37,631 nt of DNA, from assembly GCA_015493745.1 (NCBI GenBank), contig WGCN01000186.1, positions 1-37,631 on the forward strand, written 5' to 3'. Shown in pieces: positions 32,118 through 37,631 of the stretch. Position 1 is the first letter of the stretch, and each line of letters opens with the position of its first letter. The stretch comes from Calditrichales bacterium. GTDB lineage: Bacteria; Calditrichota; Calditrichia; Calditrichales; J004. A program made the position numbers and the translations under genes. The notes under the pieces were generated by a model. It did no database searches. It worked only from the letters and a program-made list of their open reading frames with translations, and was not told where the DNA came from.

Positions 32118-34022
32118 ATGTCACATCACAGCCCACGGGAATTTGACGGGAAATGGTTCACACATCCCCCGATGCGCAACGCCCTCATCGCCGGAGTGAT
32201 CGCCGTTGGCACCTTTGTTTTCTCCTTTAGCGGCCTGTTGCCGGCCTGGCCGGCCCGGGCGCTCTACATCCTCTCCATCATCATCGGCGGCTATCACTGG
32301 ACGCGGGAAGGGGTGGAAGAGCTGATCCGGGAAAGGGTTTTTACGGTGGATGCGCTGATGATTGCCGCCACCGTCGGTTCGGCCATTCTGGATATGTGGG
32401 AAGAGGCTGCCTTTCTGGTCTTTTTGTATGGGGCCGCCGAGGGGCTTGAGGAGTATACTTATGCCAAAACCCGCTCCTCCATCCGTAAGCTACTGGATCT
32501 GGCCCCGGCCGAGGCCCGCCTGCTGCGGGACGGCCGGGAAGAGACCGTGCGCGCCGAGACCCTGAAACCCGGCGACATCTTCCGCGTGCTGCCCGGCGAA
32601 TCGATCCCCACCGACGGCATCATCATCAACGGCGCCTCCAGCGTCAACGAAGCGACCATCACCGGTGAATCGATCCCCGTGGATAAGAGCAAGGGGGCCA
32701 GGGTCTTTGCCGCCACCCTGAACGAAACGGGCATGCTGGAAATCGAGGCCAGCGCCGCCTTTGCCGACAATACCCTGTCCAAAATGATTCACATGGTGGA
32801 AGAGGCCCAGGAACACAAGGGCAAGACCCAGGCTTTTATCGACCACTTCGGCCGGGTATATACGCCGTGGGTGTTTATCGGCTCCCTGGCCCTGCTGCTG
32901 GTACCCTTTCTCTTTGACCAGCCTTTTGAAGTCTGGGCTCACCGGGCCGTGGTATTGCTGGTGGCCGCCGCTCCCTGTGCCCTGATCATGTCCACCCCCG
33001 TAGCCATTGCCGCCGGTATCGGCCGGGCCGGACGTAACGGCGTGCTGATCAAGGGCGGCGCCTATCTGGAACAACTGGGCAAGATAAAGGCCGTGGCTTT
33101 TGACAAAACCGGTACCCTGACCCGCGGCACGCCGGTGGTCACCGACGTCTACCCCGTCACCGGCAGCGCCGGGGAGCTGTTGAGCCTGGCCCACAGCGTG
33201 GAGCGCTTTTCCGAACACCCGCTGGCCCGGGCTATCGTAAATTATGCGAAAAGTAAGAACATTGTCCCCGCTGAGGCGTATGACTTTCGAATCATACCGG
33301 GATACGGGGCCGGCGCCGTTATTGACGGCCGGGCCGTTTGGGTGGGGCGCCTGCGCGAGTCCTCGCCGGTGGAGCCCGATGAACAGACACAGGCGGACAT
33401 TACCCGCCTGCGCCATGAAGGCAAAACCATCGTTTTCATTACCGAGGCCGAGGAACTGCGCGGCATTATCGCCATCCGCGATGAGTTGCGCCCCAACGCC
33501 GGGGAGATCGTCAGCCGGATAAAGGAGATGGGGCTGGAGGTGTGCATGCTGACCGGCGACAATGAGACCACGGCCCGCGCCTTTGCCCGCGAACTGGGCA
33601 TCACCGATGTGCGCGCCGGACTGAAACCGGAAGATAAAATCGCCGCCATCATCGATCTGGAGAAGAGCTACGGTGCCATCGCCATGGTGGGCGACGGCGT
33701 GAATGACGCCCCGGCCCTGGCACGGGCCAGCCTGGGTGTGGCCATGGGCACGGCCGGCACCGACGCCGCCATCGAGGCGGCCGATATCGCCCTGATGGCC
33801 GATGATCTGTCCCGGTTGATCTTCGCCATCGCCCTGGGAAAAAAAACGGAAAGCATTAGTAAGCAAAATATCGTATTTTCCATAAGCGTACTGGCGCTGT
33901 TGATCCCGGCGGCATTAACGGGTATGGCCACCATCACCGCCGCCGTGTTTATCCATGAGGCCTCGGAGCTTCTGGCGGTGGCCAATGGCGTGCGCGTTGC
34001 CAAAGTGAATCTATCAAAATAA
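32118..34022 (+). CDS. P1B-type heavy-metal-transporting ATPase with APC motif
   Basis: 634 residues. Landmarks: four N-terminal helices, actuator ATITGESIPVDK, phosphorylation site VAFDKTGTLT, nucleotide-site SEHPLARAI, hinge VGDGVNDAPALA. The transport motif in helix 6 is AAPCALIMSTPVA: APC replaces the usual CPC of Cu, Zn and Cd pumps and the SPC of Co pumps. The final helix has HEASELLAVANGVR in place of the usual HEGSTLLV. There is no N-terminal heavy-metal-associated domain; the short N-terminus has only a His pair (MSHHSPREFDG). These changes leave metal choice open. Metal would be exported from cytoplasm to periplasm and passed to the CzcCBA pump. CAGGAG lies about 7 bases upstream; 10 bases separate it from the TPR gene. 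Confidence 0.9.
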   Translation: MSHHSPREFDGKWFTHPPMRNALIAGVIAVGTFVFSFSGLLPAWPARALYILSIIIGGYHWTREGVEELIRERVFTVDALMIAATVGSAILDMWEEAAFLVFLYGAAEGLEEYTYAKTRSSIRKLLDLAPAEARLLRDGREETVRAETLKPGDIFRVLPGESIPTDGIIINGASSVNEATITGESIPVDKSKGARVFAATLNETGMLEIEASAAFADNTLSKMIHMVEEAQEHKGKTQAFIDHFGRVYTPWVFIGSLALLLVPFLFDQPFEVWAHRAVVLLVAAAPCALIMSTPVAIAAGIGRAGRNGVLIKGGAYLEQLGKIKAVAFDKTGTLTRGTPVVTDVYPVTGSAGELLSLAHSVERFSEHPLARAIVNYAKSKNIVPAEAYDFRIIPGYGAGAVIDGRAVWVGRLRESSPVEPDEQTQADITRLRHEGKTIVFITEAEELRGIIAIRDELRPNAGEIVSRIKEMGLEVCMLTGDNETTARAFARELGITDVRAGLKPEDKIAAIIDLEKSYGAIAMVGDGVNDAPALARASLGVAMGTAGTDAAIEAADIALMADDLSRLIFAIALGKKTESISKQNIVFSISVLALLIPAALTGMATITAAVFIHEASELLAVANGVRVAKVNLSK

Positions 34023-34032
34023 AGGAAATACC

Positions 34033-34572
34033 ATGAACCCGACTCGACTGGGCCTTTTTCTGGCCGTAGCCATAATGGTCACTTATGCTGTTTATACCTT
34101 AGTCCAGGCGCCTAAAAAGCGCGGACACATCCATGAACTGGACGACCAGCCGCAGGGTGTGCTCTTTCAACTGGAGGAAAAGGTAAAAGCCAACCCCGAT
34201 GATGTTCATGCCCTGATTGAACTGGGGCACTACTATCTTCAGCATCAGATGTTTGACAAGGCGGTTGAGGTGTTCGCCCATGCCAGCCATGTGGATGAAA
34301 ACCACGCCGAGGCCTATGTGGACTGGGCCATTGCCCTGGATAAAACCGGTAAGCCGCGCGAGGCGGAAAAGATGTTTCTGAAAGCCACCGAAAAGTTCCC
34401 CGGATACAGCGACGGCTGGCTGCAACTGGGGCTGCTCTACAACTCCACCCTGCCCGACCGGGAAAAGACCATATACTATTTTGAACAATTCCTGGAGCGC
34501 GATACTACCAGCGCCATGGCCGCGCGGGTACGGGAGGAACTGGAGAAAATCCGTAACAAGCCGCTAAACTAA
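34033..34572 (+). CDS. Membrane-anchored TPR protein
   Basis: 179 residues. One N-terminal helix (about 5-24, LGLFLAVAIMVTYAVYTLV) anchors it with the rest probably periplasmic. Three or so tetratricopeptide repeats follow, such as HALIELGHYYLQHQMFDKAVEVFAHA (about 57-82), HAEAYVDWAIALDKTGKPREA and SDGWLQLGLLYNST. It resembles the TPR part of cytochrome c assembly factor CcmH/NrfG, which fits the c-type cytochrome gene 13 bases downstream, but no other Ccm genes are present. It may scaffold the cytochrome or the pump; this is inference. Fold is secure. Confidence 0.82.
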   Translation: MNPTRLGLFLAVAIMVTYAVYTLVQAPKKRGHIHELDDQPQGVLFQLEEKVKANPDDVHALIELGHYYLQHQMFDKAVEVFAHASHVDENHAEAYVDWAIALDKTGKPREAEKMFLKATEKFPGYSDGWLQLGLLYNSTLPDREKTIYYFEQFLERDTTSAMAARVREELEKIRNKPLN

Positions 34573-34585
34573 CGGGGAGTATCTC

Positions 34586-35275
34586 ATGTTCAGGGGCGCT
34601 TATTACATCATCCTGCTATCTCTCCTGGTCGCGGTATTTGCCGCCAACGAAGAAGGGGAAACGCCCGGCAACGGCCGCGAGCTGTACCGTTTAAACTGTT
34701 CGGCCTGCCACGGCCCGGATAAAAAGGGTATCGCACCGCTGTTTCCCTCCCTGGAAAATATCGGCGAGCGCATGAACCGCCGTCAGGTGGCCTATCAAAT
34801 CCGCACCGGGAAAAACGCCATGCCGCCGATGAGCCACCTTACGGATGCCGAGGTGCAGGCTATTGTGGCCTGGGTGCTGGATAATAAAAACGTAAGCGTT
34901 ACCGTTGATAAAAAGGAACGCGGCGCCATGCTGGTGAGCGGCAATTGTATGCGCTGCCACCGGGTAAAGTCCGGAGACCCCGCCCCGCCCGAGGCGCGCA
35001 TGATGGAACCGCCGCCGTTAAGCAGAACCGTGCGCTGGCATGACCTGGCCGGTTTCAAATCGGTTCTGGATTCCGGTCCCTGTTATATGCCCTCCTTTGA
35101 GGATATGACCGACAGTGACAAGGAGGAAATCTACCGTTACCTGAGTACCGTCCCGGTGGATTCTGCTTTTAACGCCGCTGCGGGCCACAGGGGCTGCCGC
35201 ATGCAGCGCGGGGAGAAGAAAGGCGGCCGTCGCCGCGGGATGTGCGGGGGAGGCATGTGCGGAGGAGGCCGCTAA
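34586..35275 (+). CDS. Exported diheme cytochrome c with Cys-Gly tail
   Basis: 229 residues. A signal peptide or anchor (about 5-19, AYYIILLSLLVAVFA) precedes two class I cytochrome c domains. Heme 1: NCSACHGPDKKG with a likely axial Met in KNAMPPMSHLT. Heme 2: NCMRCHRVKSG with a likely axial Met in PCYMPSFEDMT. The last about 30 residues leave the cytochrome fold and run basic and Cys/Gly-rich (GHRGCRMQRGE, RRRGMCGGGMCGGGR), an odd tail that could bind metal. It is the last gene of the ArsR-controlled efflux operon and is followed by a strong terminator. Electron transfer in the periplasm is the family role; the tie to metal export is unexplained. A metal reductase/oxidase partner or redox sensor is possible. 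Confidence 0.88.
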   Translation: MFRGAYYIILLSLLVAVFAANEEGETPGNGRELYRLNCSACHGPDKKGIAPLFPSLENIGERMNRRQVAYQIRTGKNAMPPMSHLTDAEVQAIVAWVLDNKNVSVTVDKKERGAMLVSGNCMRCHRVKSGDPAPPEARMMEPPPLSRTVRWHDLAGFKSVLDSGPCYMPSFEDMTDSDKEEIYRYLSTVPVDSAFNAAAGHRGCRMQRGEKKGGRRRGMCGGGMCGGGR

Positions 35276-35313
35276 GCCCGCGGAGCCTTTAAGGATAACT
35301 TTAAAAATAACCG

Positions 35314-35348
35314 CCCGCCGTAAATCTTGATTACGGCGGGCTTTTTTT
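35314..35348 (+). terminator. Terminator of the metal-efflux operon
   Basis: A perfect 10-bp stem (35314-35323 with 35331-35340), 7-base loop and seven T (35342-35348). Confidence 0.95.
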
Positions 35349-35454
35349 ATTCACCCACCCGCGGCCGGAAGAGCCCGCCCCGCCCACAAGGGGCACAAAC
35401 GTATGCAAATAAACTTTGAAGCTTTTTAGCCGGGACTTATATTGTAAAAAAGGA

Positions 35455-35484
35455 CGGGAATATCCCATAACATGGGTATTCCCG
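35455..35484. repeat. Near-perfect palindrome at the array boundary
   Basis: CGGGAATA, one unpaired T, CCCAT, loop AAC, ATGGG, TATTCCCG: a 13-bp hairpin with a single bulge. No T-run follows. Role unknown; possible protein-binding or recombination site. Confidence 0.6.
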
Positions 35485-35504
35485 GGCCAAGCGAAACTAA
35501 CAAA

Positions 35505-35570
35505 ACCACATATCCGCGCTAAACCCGCCTGCCTCGGGCACGGGGCCATGCGTTTAGCGGGATGTTGGGC
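35505..35570 (+). repeat. attC-like site 1 (degenerate left core)
   Basis: The right core is GTTGGGC (35564-35570), a perfect fit to GTTRRRY. The inner arms ATCCGCGCTAAAC (35512-35524) and GTTTAGCGGGAT (35552-35563) pair with one extra base. A GC-rich apical part lies between. The left core position (35505-35511) reads ACCACAT, a poor match to RYYYAAC, so this may be a decayed site or the array's edge. Confidence 0.5.
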
Positions 35571-35616
35571 ATCATGCTAAAGAAAACCTGTTGAAAAATA
35601 AAAATATCAGATTAAG

Positions 35617-35647
35617 TTGTCTTATTGGGCTACTTTTTATATCTTTG
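35617..35647 (+). promoter_or_regulatory. Bacteroidota-type promoter of the toxin-antitoxin cassette
   Basis: TTG (35617-35619) and TATCTTTG (35640-35647) are 20 bases apart and fit the Bacteroidota -33/-7 pattern (TTTG and TAnnTTTG). The toxin ATG is only 4 bases beyond, so the message would be nearly leaderless. Confidence 0.45.
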
Positions 35648-35651
35648 TTCC

Positions 35652-35993
35652 ATGACTAAAAAACGAGAACTGTATTTTTTTAAGGACTACTTTGAAAAAT
35701 TTTATGACAGTCAGACTAAAAAAGTCCAGAAGAAAATACTATGGACATTAAGGATAATAGAAGAAATAGACAGAATACCTGAAGTGTACATGAAACATTT
35801 GAAAAATACTTCAGGACTTTATGAAATTAGAATTCAGGTTGGTAATAACATTTACAGGATTTTCTGTTTTTTTGACATTGACAATCTCGTAATAATCGGA
35901 CATGGTTTTCAGAAAAAAAGCCAGAAAACACCGAGACAAGAAATAGAACGGGCAGAACAAATAAAAAAGGAATATTATGAAAGCAAAGAATAA
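35652..35993 (+). CDS. higB: HigB/RelE-family (Gp49-like) toxin
   Basis: 113 residues from the ATG at 35652 (an upstream TTG at 35625 lies inside the promoter region). The chain matches the phage Gp49-like HigB family: LYFFKDYFEKFYDSQTKKVQ, then ILWTLRIIEE, MKHLKNTSGLYEIRIQVGNN, YRIFCFFD and the C-terminal HGFQKKSQKTPRQEIERAEQ. These toxins are ribosome-dependent mRNA endonucleases that stop growth when the antitoxin is lost. The toxin-first order and a 17-base overlap with the helix-turn-helix antitoxin gene are typical of HigBA. AT-rich composition and flanking attC-like sites mark it as a cassette; toxin-antitoxin cassettes are known to stabilise integron arrays. Confidence 0.9.
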   Translation: MTKKRELYFFKDYFEKFYDSQTKKVQKKILWTLRIIEEIDRIPEVYMKHLKNTSGLYEIRIQVGNNIYRIFCFFDIDNLVIIGHGFQKKSQKTPRQEIERAEQIKKEYYESKE

Positions 35994-36285
35994 AAATTTA
36001 AAAAGCCTTGACCAATTTATTGACGAAAAAATTGGCAAAAAAGGGACAGACAAAAGAGAACGGTTTGAAGCAGAATATGATGCCTTTAAACTTGGCGTTC
36101 TGATTCAACAGGCACGTGAAGAAAAAGGGCTCACCCAAGAACAATTAGCTGAATTGGCCGGAACAAATAAATCTTACATTTCAAAATTAGAACGAAATCT
36201 AAAAGACATTCGATTTTCAACACTACAGAGAATAATCAATAATGGATTGGGTGGACATCTTGAAATATCAATTAAACTTAAGTAA
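35977..36285 (+). CDS. higA: HigA-type antitoxin with XRE helix-turn-helix
   Basis: 102 residues. An N-terminal Lys/Glu-rich arm (about 1-35) is followed by an XRE/HTH_3 domain (about 38-95): LIQQAREEKGLTQEQLAELA, then TNKSYISKLERNLKDIRFSTLQRI. Antitoxins of this family bind the partner toxin and repress the shared promoter. The gene overlaps the toxin gene by 17 bases, implying coupled translation. The stop is 17 bases before the attC-like site, so the pair fills its cassette, as is usual for integron cassettes. Confidence 0.9.
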   Translation: MKAKNKNLKSLDQFIDEKIGKKGTDKRERFEAEYDAFKLGVLIQQAREEKGLTQEQLAELAGTNKSYISKLERNLKDIRFSTLQRIINNGLGGHLEISIKLK

Positions 36286-36302
36286 AAAGAAAAAGCACGA
36301 AA

Positions 36303-36435
36303 GCACAACAATGTATCTGGTTTATGGCGAATGACGTGCTAAATATGAGCGACTTAACAATAAGTAAAAATTGATGTAACTTGAAAGATTTGTGTTTCAA
36401 ATACCGCCACAAAACCATATACTGAACCGTTGGGC
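36303..36435 (+). repeat. attC-like site 2
   Basis: Left core GCACAAC (36303-36309) and right core GTTGGGC (36429-36435). Between them, GTATCTGGTTTATGGCG (36313-36329) pairs with the complement of CGCCACAAAACCATATAC (about 36405-36422) with a few unpaired bases, the pattern that gives attC its extrahelical bases. About 133 bases long, within the known range. Confidence 0.7.
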
Positions 36436-36460
36436 ACCATTAACATAAATTGCGCATAAA

Positions 36461-36955
36461 ATGACTAAAAGAGATTTTTTCAGAGTAATAATTAAACTTT
36501 TTGGTTTGTATTGGATTATTTCTACAATATTCTCCGTAATACCTGGGAATATTGCATTCGCCTTATCTGATTTTGGAGTTGAAGGAATTTTGTGGGTCAC
36601 AGGAACAACGATTATAACATTTCTTATTTATTACGCATTGATTATGAGAGTTGATTATGTAATTGACCTTCTAAAATTGGACAAAGGTTTTGATGAAGAA
36701 ACAATATCTTTTGAAAAATTTAATGATTCAAATATCTTCAAATTGGCATTGATACTTATAGGAGGGTATCTTGTAATAGAAAATATACCTGGATTTCTAA
36801 GTCACGTCCTATTTGCATTGAAAGAAGACGTTACCGGAACTCAATTACGAGTTGACGGAAACTTTAACTGGCTAATTAGTGCATTGAATATTTTAGTTGG
36901 TTTCCTACTTATGACAAATTATAAATGGATTAATAAGCAATTAACTAAGGACTAA
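36461..36955 (+). CDS. Hypothetical membrane protein (cassette gene)
   Basis: 164 residues, not recognised. Four membrane helices are likely at about 10-35 (IIKLFGLYWIISTIFSVI), 42-63 (GILWVTGTTIITFLIYYALI), 92-112 (IFKLALILIGGYLVIENIP) and 132-152 (FNWLISALNILVGFLLM), with charged loops between. No signal peptide, Cys pair or catalytic motif is visible. The gene fills the space between two attC-like sites, has AT-rich codons, and lies on the same strand as its neighbours, so it is a typical orphan integron cassette. The ATG follows TTGCGCATAAA with no Shine-Dalgarno, as is common in Bacteroidota genes. Possible roles (membrane stress, phage defence) cannot be judged from the sequence. Confidence 0.75.
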   Translation: MTKRDFFRVIIKLFGLYWIISTIFSVIPGNIAFALSDFGVEGILWVTGTTIITFLIYYALIMRVDYVIDLLKLDKGFDEETISFEKFNDSNIFKLALILIGGYLVIENIPGFLSHVLFALKEDVTGTQLRVDGNFNWLISALNILVGFLLMTNYKWINKQLTKD

Positions 36956-36964
36956 AAAAACGGT

Positions 36965-37042
36965 GCACAACAATGTATGAGGGTAACGCGGGACAAAATA
37001 CACAATATGAACAATAGCTATAAACGCAACCCGGTGTTAGCT
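36965..37042 (+). repeat. attC-like site 3
   Basis: Left core GCACAAC (36965-36971) and right core GTTAGCT (37036-37042; one position off GTTRRRY). It shares the first 14 bases, GCACAACAATGTAT, with site 2. GGGTAACGCG (36981-36990) faces CGCAACCC (37025-37032), pairing with unpaired bases. About 78 bases. Confidence 0.6.
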
Positions 37043-37117
37043 GAAAGTAAAGCATTTCAAATACCCCACAATACGCTTGTCAGTAAAGAGACAAACTTAT
37101 ATTGAAACAAAAAGAAC

Positions 37118-37621
37118 ATGAATAAAATAATAATTGCCATTTTAATTATAGCTCTGGCAGCTTGTTCACGTCAAAACAGGAAGGATAAAATTATGGGAAA
37201 AGAAAGCCAGGTGAATTCCATGAAGTCCGAAAAGAATAGCCCCGCTCCAAAAGTTACGGGAATCGGCGGAATTTTCTTTTATTCGGAAAATCCCGCGGAA
37301 TCCAATGAATGGTACCGTGCCAATTTAGGTATTGAAATCAATGACTGGGGCTCTTCAAGCTTTGAGTCAAGGAATATGGACAATCCGGACGAGGTAAATT
37401 CCTTGCAGTGGAAACTTTTTAAGAACGGGGATGAATATTTTTCGCCTTCCCAAAAGGAGTTTATGATTAACTACCGCGTCCAGAATATTGAAGGACTTGT
37501 AAGCAAACTCAGGGAAAACGGAGTAACCATACTGGACAGTATTGAAACGTACGATTACGGGAAATTTGTCCATATTATGGACAACGAAGGAAATAAAATT
37601 GAACTATGGGAGCCGAAATAA
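37118..37621 (+). CDS. VOC/glyoxalase-fold lipoprotein (cassette gene)
   Basis: 167 residues. A lipoprotein signal (IIIAILIIALAAC, lipid on Cys16) is followed by a Lys/Ser-rich linker (to about 45), then one VOC module: GIGGIFFYSENPAESNEWYRANLGIE, MINYRVQNIEGLVSKLRENG, and the C-terminal FVHIMDNEGNKIELWEP with the Glu that is a metal ligand in active members. VOC proteins include glyoxalases, dioxygenases and antibiotic-binding (bleomycin, fosfomycin) resistance proteins, often carried on cassettes. An exported lipidated form is unusual, since most are cytoplasmic. The cassette's closing attC would lie past the window edge. Fold secure, function unknown. Confidence 0.82.
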   Translation: MNKIIIAILIIALAACSRQNRKDKIMGKESQVNSMKSEKNSPAPKVTGIGGIFFYSENPAESNEWYRANLGIEINDWGSSSFESRNMDNPDEVNSLQWKLFKNGDEYFSPSQKEFMINYRVQNIEGLVSKLRENGVTILDSIETYDYGKFVHIMDNEGNKIELWEPK

Positions 37622-37631
37622 AATCAAAGCC

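Larger units (their letters stand above)
35276..35651 (+). other. 376-base boundary region between metal operon and cassette array
   Basis: No convincing gene. It contains the operon terminator, a 30-base near-perfect palindrome, an attC-like site and a Bacteroidota-like promoter (each annotated). Composition shifts from GC-rich to AT-rich across it. A minus-strand open frame at 35331-35549 has no family resemblance or ribosome site and overlaps these structures. Confidence 0.65.
35565..37631 (+). mobile_element. Integron-like gene-cassette array (three cassettes, the last open at the window edge)
   Basis: Three units of small, co-oriented genes, each followed (where visible) by an attC-like imperfect inverted repeat ending in a GTT core. 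Boundaries, taken at the G/TT cut of each right core, are about 35565-36429 (HigBA), 36430-37036 (membrane protein) and 37037 to the edge (VOC lipoprotein). The DNA is visibly AT-rich compared with the GC-rich genes to the left. The two fully formed sites share the same 14-base start. No integrase gene or attI was found in the window. Confidence 0.65.

Noticed and set aside
32490..33866. Long minus-strand open frame (458 codons) opposite the P-type ATPase
   Set aside because: Antisense to an intact gene with all catalytic motifs; Gln/Gly/His-rich translation with no family resemblance.
35331..35549. Small minus-strand open frame at the cassette boundary
   Set aside because: It runs through the operon terminator, the palindrome and part of the attC-like site; no ribosome site and no family resemblance.
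36303..37042. CRISPR array (repeated 14-base sequence)
   Set aside because: Only two copies, about 660 bases apart and separated by a gene; the repeats are ends of longer attC-like structures. No cas genes.

Overview
The window looks like chromosomal DNA from a member of the FCB superphylum, most likely Calditrichota or a close relative; this is an inference from gene content. The main evidence is a secreted protein with a C-terminal type IX secretion sorting domain (NYPNPFNPET-type motif), a Reg_prop/Y_Y_Y hybrid histidine kinase, a SusC-like TonB-dependent receptor, and E. coli-like -35/-10 promoters rather than Bacteroidota ones in the core part. No rRNA, tRNA, CRISPR array or transposase was found.

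Layout. Positions 1-3808 (minus strand): the start of a class III nucleotide cyclase cut by the left edge, a TonB-dependent receptor, and a small stand-alone parvulin. Positions 4072-7975 (plus): an envelope-stress-like set of a two-PDZ periplasmic protein, a membrane histidine kinase and an NtrC-type sigma-54 activator, with a sigma-54-like element in front. Positions 8107-12558 (plus): a sulfotransferase-fold protein and a soluble multi-PAS hybrid kinase. Positions 12555-21135 (minus): a Reg_prop hybrid kinase, a Dcp-like M3 peptidase lipoprotein and a T9SS cargo protein.

Positions 21462-25171 (plus): a compact sulfur-handling operon. A MerR regulator with a Cys-rich tail is followed by a sulfide:quinone oxidoreductase-like flavoprotein, a DUF1641 protein, a TusE/DsrC-family protein with only the penultimate Cys, and a DsrE-family protein. 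After a strong terminator comes a second MerR regulator with the same Cys-rich tail. A reasonable model is sulfide or polysulfide oxidation at the membrane with persulfide relay through DsrE and TusE, sensed by the two MerR-Cys proteins.

Positions 25247-35275 (plus): a heavy-metal resistance locus. An ArsR/SmtB repressor controls two promoters of near-identical architecture (its own and the efflux operon's). The operon encodes an uncharacterised secreted Cys/His protein, a CzcCBA-type tripartite RND pump, a PII-NG-like signal protein, a P1B-type ATPase, a membrane-anchored TPR protein and a diheme cytochrome c with a Cys-Gly tail. A hairpin with a T-run sits between czcA and the PII gene, so the distal half may be expressed at a lower level.

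Positions about 35505-37631: base composition drops sharply and the genes become small, co-oriented and separated by attC-like sites. This looks like part of an integron gene-cassette array: a HigBA toxin-antitoxin cassette, a four-helix membrane protein cassette, and a VOC-fold lipoprotein cassette that runs to the right edge. No integron integrase lies in the window.
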